Shown: positions 1-10,545 of the stretch, one piece after another
Position numbering within the stretch: position 1 is the first letter of the stretch
How the letters are laid out: every line of letters begins with the position of its first letter
Notes under the pieces: model-generated
The model's input: only the letters and a program-made list of their open reading frames with translations
The model's database searches: none
Told to the model about the DNA's origin: nothing
Position numbers and translations under genes: made by a program
Assembly: GCA_024180945.1 (NCBI GenBank)
Contig: JAKSGN010000005.1
Span: 3,720,001 to 3,784,000 of the forward strand
Direction: 5' to 3'
Origin: Macrophomina tecta
Lineage: Eukaryota; Ascomycota; Dothideomycetes; Botryosphaeriales; Botryosphaeriaceae
Length of the DNA: 64,000 nt

Positions 1-1252
1 TGCATTATTGGCCGCTTCAGACGACATCCCACGCGTGCAAGACTGCTCTGGTACGTAACGGGATGGCTGGGGCTTATACACGTATGCAAGCCTCACTTAC
101 TGTTCACGGCCCTCGACGTCACGGGAAGTTTTGGCTAGGCTGGCTTGTTATGGCGCCTCCAGGCCGGCCATAGCTCCGATCCGCAAAAATGCCGCTTCTG
201 TTGCAGACTCAGCCTTGCCATGCTACACTATTCGCGCAGCTAGCAGATAACCTCCAGCGGTCACGAGTACGGGCGATGCCAACAAGGCCGACTTAAGGTA
301 GTCCGCGCATGTGACGCCTTTGCGAAGCGACCAATCAGGCACTCCGGTCGCACCACCGTTCCTCGACCTTCATACCCGATCTGGACGTGGTCATGCAGCG
401 TTCGGTACATACTTCGGCGGCGGTCGGGTCCTATCGCCCATGCCCGAGGGGCGGGCACTTCGCCTTTGCTTTTTCACCACGTACAGTAATCCGGCAGGAT
501 GCAGCTCCACCACTCATCAGGTGCAGTGCGACGGTGCCTGCAAGTGGGCGAGCCGTACCGCGCCGCTTCCCTGCACACTGCAACCCGCGAGTCCGCGCCA
601 ACGCCTCCACCACCCCCGGATCGACCAATTACTCTACAGGGTCCATGACGCGCCCCCACTGCACATCCCACTGTCCTCGTCTTTGCATGGAGCGGCGATG
701 CATGCCACACCCACAGATCTCTTCGCCCCGTCTTAGGTGGGCCCATCCCGCCCAGTCCCATAACTAGAATGACTGTCATAACTGACAACAACGCCACGCC
801 TCCGGCCTCCGAGCCGGTGGTGCGCGTTGACCAAGCCCCCAAAACACCAGCACCAAGCCGGCGGGTCCATGCTAGTGAGTCTAGCGTCCTTCCTCAGCAG
901 GCCAGCATTCGGCCCCGGCAATGCAAGGCTGGAGGCGCATCCGCGTGAAGCGCCACGTTGGGTTGAGAGAGGATGTAGCCCCGCATCATGGAGGCGCGTG
1001 CTGCGCGATGCTGCATCGAGCTGCTGGCTCGAATTACCATATTGGACAATCAGAAGGGAATCGATCCTATGCTGCCAAGAAGCCGTAGCGTGTGGGATGG
1101 ACGAGAGCGCTCAATATATAAAGACACCTTTTCTGTACCCTGGAACCCTTTTTTTTCTTCATCTGCACTCATCCAGCCTTCGAATCACATCCACTTTCAA
1201 ACAAAACAACCGTTGAACCAAGACACCAGTCTTCAGACAACCCATCCTCAAA
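1..1252. other. intergenic, upstream of metallothionein 1
   Basis: No supported gene. Overlapping open frames between about 260 and 1360 on both strands look like by-products of GC-rich sequence: none shows a domain, a protein-like composition or a matching splice pattern. The last 140 bases hold the TATA box and pyrimidine-rich leader of the metallothionein gene at 1253. Confidence 0.6.
1115..1122 (+). promoter_or_regulatory. TATA box of metallothionein 1
   Basis: TATATAAA lies 138 bases before the ATG at 1253. It is followed by a pyrimidine-rich stretch (about 1127-1165), a usual fungal transcription-start setting. A strong TATA element suits an inducible, high-output gene. Confidence 0.65.
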
Positions 1253-1755
1253 ATGTCTCCCTGGTACTTACCCCTCCCCCGCGTTACGACCGAGCCTCTT
1301 ATCTCTCCCATCTTACTCAACTCTGCTCTCCTCTTGTGGGAGAGCGTGACCGCACATAACGGCTGACATGAGTGTTCCTTCTTCCGCACCCAACAGCAAC
1401 TGCAACACCTGCTCCTGCGCCAACGGCCAGTGCAACGGCTGCTCCTGCAGCTCCTGCGGCGTAAGCTGTCGCCTGAACCCCTATCCTCTGAGCTCTTCGC
1501 CGAGATGAAGCGATGTCCGGCGGGTTGGGGAATCATCACTATATCCCTCCCCCTCCGCCGAACATACCACTCTACCTACGAGGCAGGGCAGTCTCGCTCC
1601 CCTCTCTTGCGGCAAAAGCGGCAGCAGTAGCAGCGGCAGAAGCGGAGAGAGGGGGTAGTAGGGGGAGTTTGGCAATGAGGAGGGGCTCAGCAGGAAAAAG
1701 TAAGAGCAACTCGCTAACATACTGCCCCTCTGTGCTCGCCTACCTGCAGCACTAA
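1253..1755 (+). CDS. metallothionein 1 (26 aa, 8 Cys, three exons)
   Basis: Predicted small cytosolic metal-thiolate protein, probably for copper buffering as in other ascomycete metallothioneins (function by family inference). Exons: 1253-1263, 1397-1460 and 1750-1755. The spliced protein has 26 residues, 8 of them Cys (positions 4, 6, 9, 11, 16, 19, 21, 24), in Cys-x-Cys and Cys-x-x-Cys spacing with Ser, Asn and Gly between and no aromatic residue. Intron 1 (133 nt) has a CTGAC branch point and ends CAACAG. Intron 2 (289 nt, long for this genome) starts GTAAGC and has a CTAAC branch point about 35 nt before TGCAG. The last exon encodes His and the stop. The Cys core lies wholly in exon 2 and is firm; the 3' end is less sure. 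Without intron 2 splicing the frame would continue for about 16 residues, and a nearer acceptor near 1588 would give a Ser/Gly-rich tail. Confidence 0.72.
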
Positions 1756-2920
1756 ACAGGCCTCACGCAACGCCTGCCGCTTGACCACCTCCTCCGCCAC
1801 CCGTAGCAACAGCAACGACAAAGACATGAGACAACAAACCCGTCCATCGAAATCCTCATCATCCTCCGCCGACTTTTCTCATTCCTCTTCGGTTGATTCG
1901 ACACACTCGGACACAACATATTCTGCTTATTCCTCTTCTTCTGCTTCGCCATCGGTATCATGGGGGCTTGATCTATATCCAATCAGGATCGGTTGACGAG
2001 GGCCGGGGAGTTTCGGCGGTGACGGGGCTTGGAGAGGCTATTAAATGGGGGAGGAAATATATATCGCTCATTTCTTTTTTTCTGCATAACAATACAAACC
2101 CTTGGCCAGGAGAAAAACAAAACGGGACGTTCTCGTGCTACAGTCGTGCTGTGAAGAAAGACCCTCTTTGCTTTTGTGAAATACCATACACCTAAGTTTT
2201 GCTTTTTTTTTTTTTTTTTTTTTTTTGTGGTGACAGTCTTCGGCCGCGTGGTTACGTCGAAAACCACTCCGGGATGTGAGAGAACTCGGCCTATCTGGTG
2301 CCACAGTCGCGCCGTCGGCACACTCGAACTGTCAAGTTTCATCAGGGCGGCGAGCAGAGGAAGGGCCGGGGCATGGACGCGGTGGCGCATGACACGCGGG
2401 ACGGGAGCGGATGCACGAGCAGGAAATAGGCCCGCCACGGCGACGCGTCAGCTCGAGCCAACCGTTCTAACATGTGCGTGAGGTGTCGGCGGTTGGCAGG
2501 CCAAGCAATTACCAGATGCATGTCACGGGCTTCGGTCATACTACACGTCACATCAGCAAAGTAGCAGAGATGGTTAGTCAAAGATCATATATATTCATTT
2601 CTCATTCCCGAAAATTCATCGACAAGCGTCGAAGAACTAGAATTACATGCCCATAACCCGCAGTCCTCAGCCTGACATTCCCAACGGGAAAGCTATGTTG
2701 TCATGGTCTGCCCTTCCTCCGCTGCTCTCTCTTGTTGTATGCGACGAGAAAGCTTGCCGAGAAAGTCGAAAATGCCTGTGTCAGGTTGGAGGACTGGCGG
2801 TTTACTGTAGGGAAAGACTCGTTGATGAGAGCAAAGGAAGCACAGTCGTGGGACTGTTGACGCTCGAAGGTCTATGCTTCAACCCGAGAGGGCACGGGGG
2901 TGTGTGAGTTGTTGACGAGT
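1756..2920. other. intergenic between the convergent metallothioneins
   Basis: Shared 3' flank of the two metallothionein genes. It holds a long poly-T tract and no convincing coding sequence. The open frames on either side of the T tract are low in complexity. Confidence 0.6.
2203..2226 (+). repeat. poly-T tract (24 T)
   Basis: An uninterrupted run of 24 T between the two metallothionein genes. It lies downstream of both, and may reflect an old polyadenylated insertion or simple slippage. Confidence 0.9.
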
Positions 2921-3049
2921 TTATTTCTGCAGGCCATGTCAGCTTGGTGGGTTCCGCGGCGCAGAGAGCGGCTGTGATGAACTTACGCCGCAGGTGCAGT
3001 TGGCACCGCACTTGCAGTCAGATCCGCAGGAGCAGCCGTGGTCAGACAT
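2921..3049 (-). CDS. metallothionein 2 (22 aa, 6 Cys, two exons)
   Basis: Predicted small metal-thiolate protein, 22 residues. Exon 1 is 3049-2987 and exon 2 is 2926-2921, separated by a 60-nt intron (donor GTAAGT, CTGAC branch point about 14 nt before CTGCAG). Six Cys at residues 6, 8, 12, 14, 18 and 20 form three evenly spaced Cys-x-Cys pairs, with Gly, Ser, Asp, Lys, Asn and Thr between and no aromatic residue. The final exon encodes one Lys and the stop. The gene faces metallothionein 1 across 1.2 kb and has a TATA-like element about 125 bases upstream. The regular Cys spacing differs from metallothionein 1, which suggests different metal preference or regulation (inference). The splice signals are excellent, so this model is surer than the first. 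Confidence 0.8.
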
Positions 3050-3172
3050 TATAGTTGAGTTGGTTGGTTTGAGGTATGTGGTGGAACCCGAAGTGGATTG
3101 CTGTTGGAAGCTGAGTGGTGAAGGGTGTGTGCGGTTGTTGGTGGAGTGGTGAAGAAGAGCAGCGGCGGGGGC

Positions 3173-3180
3173 TTTTATGT
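3173..3180 (-). promoter_or_regulatory. TATA-like element of metallothionein 2
   Basis: On the minus strand ACATAAAA lies about 125 bases upstream of the ATG at 3049, nearly the same distance as the TATA box of metallothionein 1. Confidence 0.45.
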
Positions 3181-3182
3181 AT

Positions 3183-4904
3183 CAGCAGACCGCTGCCGCT
3201 GCAGAGTCCAGCACGGGGCAGGCGCCTCTGGGCAGGCAACCGGACGATGACCCGTGGCTCGCCCTTCCCTTTGGTGGGCTCGCGCTCAGCAGCGGCGGCT
3301 GCAGGGCTCAGATCGAGGCTGGACCCCTCCCAATCCCTGGGGGCAAGCATCGCCCCGCCCGCCGCCGCCGACTTCACCTCACACCCCCACCCCACCATCT
3401 CATTACCCGTGAAACGCAGCAACCTGCCGTCTCAGTTCCCATCCCTCTGCGCCGCGCGCCCACCGGATGAGCATGTTCTCTGGATACCCGTTGGCGCTGC
3501 ACGGATTTATTGAGCACGTTTGAGTAGCGAACCCAAGCCGCCTGCACTGGCGACTGGACGCACTGCGCGTCTGCAATGTAATGCGTCTTTCACGTTCGCC
3601 ACCCGCCTTTGCCCGCACCTCTCATGATCCCTGAGGCGCCAGCTCCACACCAAAAAGCAACTCCCGCGCCAAGCCCAAAGCCCGATAGCCTGCCCCCGTC
3701 GCACAATGCACGCATCTCACTTGCAGCATCTCCAGCCTTTCTGGAACCGGCAGTTAGCTGACAACTCTCTTCCGCCGCCTGGTCCAGAATCCACCACTTA
3801 ATTCCCCCTTTCTCTGGCCGTGTTTCGTCGGAGGAGCGACATGTGCGGAAAAGAAGCTTTGTTGACGATTGAGAGATTTGTGCGGCCGAGTTCACGGGCG
3901 CGGTTACAGCTTAGCGGCTACGACGCCTGGGCCTCCGAAACTTTGATTACGGCCGCTCCGCACAAAACGCTCACGAACGTCCGTCGCTGTTACGATCTCC
4001 GAGGCCACCCCGCCTGTCCCTCCGCGTAGTCGGCCATTTGATGTCATAAGTTCTCCAGGCGAACAGACAGGCGCTTGGAGAGTGGGATTCCCGAGCCTCT
4101 TGGCCCTGTAAGGAAGGAACCAAAAACATGGTCGTCCGCACAAATCCCGCTCAGAAGCTTTCACCTCATGAATGTGACCACGGAAGCTATCCTCGTCGAC
4201 ACGGCATATCCGCGGTGTTGAAGGGCAGTAATCGCTTGCGGCCCTGGTAACATCGCGACCATCTTTCTATTGTGGCTTCTGCGGACTTGAAGCACACAGT
4301 AGGATGTGATCGCAGCCTTTTCTCCATACATTTCCGTCCGGAGCGGTTGCTCCACCGCATTATGCGCGTTGTTGCTTGCTGCTGTCGCTCGCCAAAGCTC
4401 TAAGTCCCGACCTTTCCGTGCCAGAGCAGTGATGATCTTCGTACTTCCATTCTTCACCACTACTCACCTCTACTTCTCTCTACGTTCTTGTCCCACCAAA
4501 GGCTGCCTACTCACCTCAGCCTACCCGTACAGCGGCGATTCATGGTAGACATGAGGAGTTGAAGCGAACTTTAAGACGCACATATTCGGAAAAGGATGGA
4601 ACTTTCACATCCTGACATCCACTTCAACTCCATACGTGAATTGTGTGAGTTGTTGCTTCCTCATCCTCTCACCTGATTCAACACCCTCTTTCTCACTGGG
4701 AATGGTCATACAATTAGGGACTGGTTCAGCGGACATCTCGCAATACATAGCACTAAGTCGCAATCACACAGCTTTTATTGCTCGGAGCGGTCACGTATTC
4801 TATGGTGGCATGTTCATGCTAACCTCAAAAGCAAACTCAAAACTCCACCACATGCTTGGGTATCCGTCAGTATCCTTTTTGTTTCGAACAACGCCATGTT
4901 CCAT
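3183..4904. other. intergenic, promoter side of metallothionein 2
   Basis: No supported gene. The nearest part is the upstream region of metallothionein 2. Short open frames (for example minus strand 4161-4460) have no recognisable feature. Confidence 0.55.
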
Positions 4905-5051
4905 GCAGATGCTAAGTCCGTAGTTCAACTTAGACCAACGAGCAGTCTGAATCGCATTCATCCTCACCAGACTTCTTTGCAGATGTTAAGTTTGCGCTTC
5001 GACTGAGACCAGTGACCATTCAGAATCGGATTCCTCCTCTTCAGGCCACTT
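4905..5051 (-). repeat. tandem duplication of a gene tail (2 x about 73 bp)
   Basis: Two diverged head-to-tail copies, 4905-4978 and 4979-5051, each starting gcagatg(c/t)taagt on the plus strand and ending in ctt. The second holds the last codons and stop of the BTB-like gene. The first lies just past that stop and still reads as a similar acidic Cys-Lys...Ser-Asp...Ser-Leu-Val tail before its own stop. Confidence 0.75.
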
Positions 5052-6075
5052 GCAGATAACGAAGCCGTCGTCGGTGCTCGTAGGGCTAGCTGGCTCCTCA
5101 GCAACAGGGCCGGAGGGGAAGACGAATGTCAAGTCGAGTTTGCCAGTGCTGGCCTTTTCCTTGGCACGGATAGGCAAATCCGTCATCTGCTGCGGCTCGG
5201 CCAAGGTATGATCCGAGGACTGGCGAGGGTGGACAGGCGGTTTGGTTGGCTGCTGGATGCTGAGGCTGGCGCAATCCGAAGACCGGCGAGAGAAGTCGTA
5301 CTTATCGTCCAGGGCGATAGCAGGACCAGCGAAGATGTCAGCAATGTCAAAGTCCAGCGGACCGCGAGGGCGCTTGGGACCGACAAGCTTGGGAATGTCA
5401 GTATTCTCTGCGGCTTGTTTAGCATGACAGCCGCTCGCAAATCAAAAGGGTAGGTGAGAACTTACCGAAATCGCGCGCGGCATTGACCTTGGACAGGTCA
5501 ACAACCAGCGTCTCGTGAGTAGCCGCGAGCCTCTTGAACTCCTCGTTTTCGCCGAGCTTGTGGATGGAGAAGGCAGCGACGCAGTAGTTAAGGAGCGTTT
5601 CAAGGACGTTCGGATGCTCGGTGAGATGAGTGTAAGCGAAGAGCATGGCCGGGACAAGATCACCGAGCGGGCTAGAGTAGCTAAGGGAGACCTCGGTGTG
5701 AACGTGTAGACAGCCGAGGGCGAGCTGCGAAAGCTCGGCGCATCCGATGTAGTCAGCGATGTGGAAGACCTCAAGATGGAGGAGGAGTTGGATCTTCAGC
5801 GGCTCGTCGCAGCCTTCGAGCACATAGTAGCCGAAGTAGAGGTAGTGGATGACTGCGGCGCCGGACTCAATGGACGGAACGCCCAGAGTGGTGGTGAGGG
5901 GTCCACCAGGACGTCCATCTAGAGACTCCTTCAAGAGAGGCACGCGCTTGCCAATGGTGTCTGCATTAAGGCCGCTGACAGGATAGCTGTTGCCGGCGCG
6001 GTCTTCGAGGACAATGGTCGCTCTACCAGCTTCAGAGCTGGGGATGGACTGAAAGTAGCGACTGCAGGCATCCAT
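4986..6075 (-). CDS. BTB/POZ-like protein (343 aa)
   Basis: Two exons: 6075-5466 and 5407-4986. The intron begins GTAAGT, has a CTAAAC branch point and ends CCGCAG; phases match. I chose the ATG at 6075; the frame runs further upstream but has no other ATG. Residues about 60-150 resemble the C-terminal half of fungal BTB domains: a hydrophobic helix with a Tyr-rich strand, then the HLEVFHIADYIG segment followed by an Ala/Leu-rich helix. The first strand-loop region is poorly conserved, so BTB is a structural guess rather than a strong match. The exon 2 product is polar and ends in an acidic tail. Such proteins often act as dimerising adaptors, for example for cullin-3 ligases, but nothing here fixes the role. 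The tail is tandemly duplicated downstream. Confidence 0.7.
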
Positions 6076-8174
6076 CTTTACAGACTCAGTCTGAGTACTG
6101 ACAGCTCCTATGTTCGGTTCAAGGATGTTTCCAGGTCGCGCAGGCGACGAGGCTGACGGGGCAGGCAAAGCCTTGCAGCGCACTGCAATGATCGAAGGCA
6201 CGGGGTGTTCCAGGAAGTTCGAGCGAAGGGGGCACTGATCCAGATACAGGTGTCGGGCGGCGGCTGTCTGGCTGCAGGGCTGGCACGAGTTCCAGCGGGG
6301 TTACTCAGCGCGCAACTGGTCGCAATGAAGGTGAAGTTGGGTTCCCCAGGCGGGCAGGGCTCCACGGAGGTTTAAGTCGTGCACCTAGCTATGAGCCCCT
6401 CCCCACAAAGCTCCAGGCGGCAGCCTGCGACTGTACCGCCCGCCCAAGCAAGCCTAGCTGCGGCTCACCAGCTACTATTCTGCCGTCAGCGCTGCTGCGC
6501 GGTGTGGCTCATAGCTCAAATGCGCGCGTCTCATTGGCCGGCAGGGCCTGGCATGCAGCCTGCGCCGGGGCTCTGGGTGCACAGCTGCCGGGTGAGCGGC
6601 CGCGGGCGGCGCCACAGCAGCGCGGTCACCGCTGTCTGAGCAGCTGCACAAGGAGGATTCAGTTCTCCGCATTGACGGATGTCTGGAGTAGGTGAGGTCG
6701 AGGCGGCGGTCGTGGCTGGAGACTGGGGCCGGCGTCACCGCCACGGAAGAGCATGCGCGCTGGCCCGGGCGCAGCGCTGCCGCTGCCGCTGCCGCCGAGG
6801 CATCCGAGCCCAGAGCTTCCCGGCAGCATGCGCGTCTCACCACTCTCATCATTGCATCGCATTTCCCAACGAGCGCCCGCTCCCGATAAGAGGGCAAGCG
6901 CCCGCCCTTGACTCACCCGCCCGCTGCTCCATCATTCTTCCCGACGCCTTGGCGCACAATGGCCTGGTTCTCCATCCTTCCGGAGCATCTTAGCTCTTTC
7001 GAAACTTGGATCGCGCGACTGTTTGTAGGGCTGCCTGACTCGCCCCTGCCTCTCCACTCCACCGCCCGCTGAACCTGTCCACAGATTTTCTTCGGTGTGG
7101 TGACCATCGGCCCTTGGGCCTGCCTGATCGTCTACGACCTCCTCCTGTATTGCTTCCGCACTGTAACCTTCGAGTTACCTGTCCTGGGGGGCCGCGCGAG
7201 AGGGAAACGCCGTCCGCGCGCACCGAGTCTCACTGAGCGCCCCAGCGGCCAGCGTCGCCAATTCAACCCAATGCTGAAGTCCTCCGACGAAGTTTCTGCG
7301 CACGCATCAGGGACCTCGCAATTCGCCGAACCGGACGCGTCCATACTGCACCGGAACATGGCACAGGAGGATTGGTGAGCACAGCGTGGTACACATTTTT
7401 GCGCAAAGTTGCGATAGGCTAGGCAAGGCAACAATGGTAGCTGTAGTATATAGAAGGTTCGTGCGCACTTGTGCAGAACCCATTCACCAGCCACCTTAAG
7501 ATACCGCTTGGGATATCAGTCATGGCGTTCGGTTTGGGTCAGCTCCTTGAGCCATAACGGCCGTTGCCTGGTCGCTTTTTGGTCATCTAACAAGACGTAT
7601 AATTCCTCGTTCGTGCCACTTCTCTATTCTGGGTACTATTTTGGTGTAATTGATACCCTGTCTTTGATTCTACTATGCCAGAAACCCCCATCAAACTCAG
7701 TTAAGCCTTTCAAAAATTATCTGCAGACGTTCTTATCCAGCCCTAAGAAATTCACGACGGAACTCGTTCCGAAACTTCATTGCGCCCTGCGAAGCCAATT
7801 TACACTTCAATGAAATTATGTCATTTTATCGATTGGCTCTGAGAGGTGGTCTTCGAACCGCACAACATTTCGGGAGCAGCAAAATATGGTTTCCGCATCA
7901 TGCAAAAAGCGATCGACGACGCTAGCCAAGAATCTTTTCTTCAACAATCAGCGCCCCCCCCCACTGCCGCAGCTAGCCTGAACAGGTAATTGGATCCGGA
8001 AGTGCAGTCTCCGCACTCGTGATAGTGACCGGCGAGATACGAAGCGGCCGAGCCGCAAAACTCATAACGGGCCCCTCTCGCCGACAAACTATATTCAAGT
8101 TTCAAGACGCCTTAGCGTCCATGCGACGGTCTTACTACAAGTGAAAAGCTGCACCAGAGGCCTACGGCGCCGTC
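6076..8174. other. intergenic (2.1 kb)
   Basis: GC-rich to about 7300, then AT-richer. Several open frames of 60-140 codons overlap on both strands, none with a domain, signal peptide or splice pattern. Probably the divergent promoters and leaders of the flanking genes. Confidence 0.5.
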
Positions 8175-9448
8175 ATGATGCTGCCATTGGACACGTCACA
8201 TCTACTTGTTCTTGTACTCATTCTGAGTTCAGCAATTACGGTCAGCTACCGAATTTTTGCTCTCATTGACTCCAAAGCAAAGGTACCCTTTTTTTTTTGT
8301 CACGGACCCTTTCAAATCGCTTCAGATCTCAGAAAGTGCTGATACCACGTTAGAGCGCTAATCCAAATGGCTTCTTGAATAACAAAAAGCCAGAAGAGCA
8401 GCCAAGCAAAGAACCCTACTACTCAATCACACCACTTAAGGATTTCAATTGGCAAGAGACGCTGCCTCTGCAGTTAAGGCCGTTTAAGCCGAAGTATCAC
8501 TTGACGATGGGTAAAAGGCCTATCAGCTACCAGCAGCTTTCGCGATATGCTGACTTCTCACCAGCACTTGAGAACACAACATTTTCTGATCTCGTCCCCA
8601 TGGATGACTCCTACCTCGACCGCGTCGCTATCCGCCGCCGACTCATCAGAGACCAAGGCAAATACGTCGTCGCCGCCAACCCGCGCGTCAAGCCCGCCGT
8701 TGACGAGCTCTACCGCTGGTTGACCGCCGTCTACCTCCCGCGCCGCTTTCCTACCATCTTCCAGCACGTCGTTCGCATCGGCCATACCTCTCTCCGCAAC
8801 CTAGCCACTGCTGAGGACATCCCGCTGCAGCCCCCCTCCGATCCCCTCGACGCCCTCGCCACCATCGGCAGTCACGTCGACGACGAGTTTCTCTTCCTCC
8901 TCCCTTCGCCCAATCCCGCCGACCAAGGGAAGTACCGCCTCGAAGGCTATGTCAACTGCTTCCCCTCCGGCTTCAACACCTGGCAAAAGCTCGGCCTCAA
9001 ACTTGCCGATATCCACACGCCGGTGCCTGGCTACGCGTCTAAGATCGAGAAATCAATGGATCGGTTTTTCGCGGCGTTGCCGGTTGGAAAGATTGTGAAG
9101 CGTCACAATTGGAGCATCACAACCAATGCCGACCTTTTCTCTCTCGGTGGCAACCACTTGTATGAAGGCGAGGAGCCAAGGCTGCTGGCAAAGGGTGAAA
9201 TTGATCCGGAGAAGACGGTGTTGCGGTGTGAGAGGCAGACGTTGCATCGACTGCCGGAGAGTAGCGACTGCCTGGTGTTCGCGTTCAAGACTTACCAGTA
9301 TCCGCTGAGGCAAATTAAGGAGGAAGGGAGCGGGGAGGCGCTGGCGGAGGCTGTGGATGGGTTGGCGGCTGGAAGTGTGCCCAGGATGGCGTTTTACAAG
9401 AGGCAGGTTGTTTGGGGCGAGGCGGTGAAAGCGTATTTGAGGGCTTGA
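8175..9448 (+). CDS. membrane-anchored DUF3445 (heme-dependent oxidative N-demethylase-like) protein, 400 aa
   Basis: Exons 8175-8282 and 8354-9448, with a 71-nt intron (donor GTACCC, CTGAT branch point about 14 nt before GTTAG). Exon 1 encodes 36 residues with a hydrophobic segment at about 8-27, a likely N-terminal membrane anchor. Exon 2 carries the DUF3445 domain: PLQLRPFKPKYHLTMG near its start, the DSYLDR segment, the NWSITTNAD stretch, and the C-terminal RCERQTLHRLP...FAFKTYQYPL motif typical of the family. Family members are related to the alpha subunit of heme-dependent oxidative N-demethylase; the substrate in fungi is unknown. Exon 2's frame is open before its first ATG, so without exon 1 the protein would seem to lack a start. 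Family call firm, reaction inferred. Confidence 0.85.
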
Positions 9449-10545
9449 GGGCCGTTCTGAGATGGAGTGACTTCAGATGAATGCTGCAGATACGTTGATG
9501 ACAGTTATGAGCTGGTTGAGCTCTGATTGAATCTCGGAACATGTGCTGTGGTGAGATCAGCAAGCCTCCACAATTTCGCTCCTAGGTGGCAGACCGGGCT
9601 CAGGAACGAGCTAAAGCTAAAGTCCAGTAGCTAAATAGGGACGGGGAACAAGAGCAGAAACACTACTAGCACCAGTTTCCTAAGGCTCCTAGAGAACATT
9701 ATGAACATCCCATCCCGCCCAACATGTGGCCGCTCACTCATCCAGCGGCGGTGAGTCTGCATATCAACAGCATCAGTTGCTTCGACGGTTTCAAGCAGAG
9801 GGTGATTTTGGCCCTAACAGGCATACGCAAAAGCTAGAAGCCCCGCGTTTGGAGTAGCAGGGACGTAAGCTGGTAGCGTGAGAGCCTCGCAGCAGAACTT
9901 AAAACTCTGTCACAGCATGGACGTCGCGACTGCCTGGCATTTTCTCCGTTGAGCAAGCTATCGGAGTGATGCGTGGGGGAGAAGGTGGGTGAAACAAAAG
10001 TACAAGGAGAACCAGGAACTTGCACTCAACAACACCGCGCCCACGTTTTGCTCACGCAACCGCTTCCTGGGGCACCTGGTTCCCTTTTAGCTGTCCTACG
10101 GTATACGTGTAAACGCAGAGGCGCTTGCCTCCTTCCGCCGCTGCAGACACACCAACTGCTTGCTGCAACCACTTCGCTGCCCGACCTCATTACTTCTCTC
10201 CACCACATTCTCCAGAAGCCTCGCCGACATGGCTACCGACAACATCGGGCGACGATTCGAGCGGCCGCTGCGGCTCGTGCCGCCTCCGGCCCATCTGCAA
10301 GTCATCGCAACCCCCGCGGCGCTCGGGCCTGCGCCGCCGCTGCCGCTGAAACGGTTAGACCGCGACGCGCTGCGGTTTAAGACGCGTCCCGCTGATCACC
10401 CTTCTCTTTTCTCTTCACCATCTGCATCCACAACCACGCAGTCCATCAGAGCTGCTCGATTTACTCCACCGAGCGTTTTCCCACGTGATCTTTCATCTGC
10501 TTCCGCTCAGTTCCGCTTATCATCTGCCTTCTTCACCCTCCTACC
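9449..10545. other. intergenic and 5' leader of the next gene
   Basis: No independent gene supported. An ATG at 10229 opens a 150-codon frame that overlaps the start of the gene at 10546 in another frame. It is basic and Pro/Ser-rich with no domain and may act as an upstream reading frame. Confidence 0.5.
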
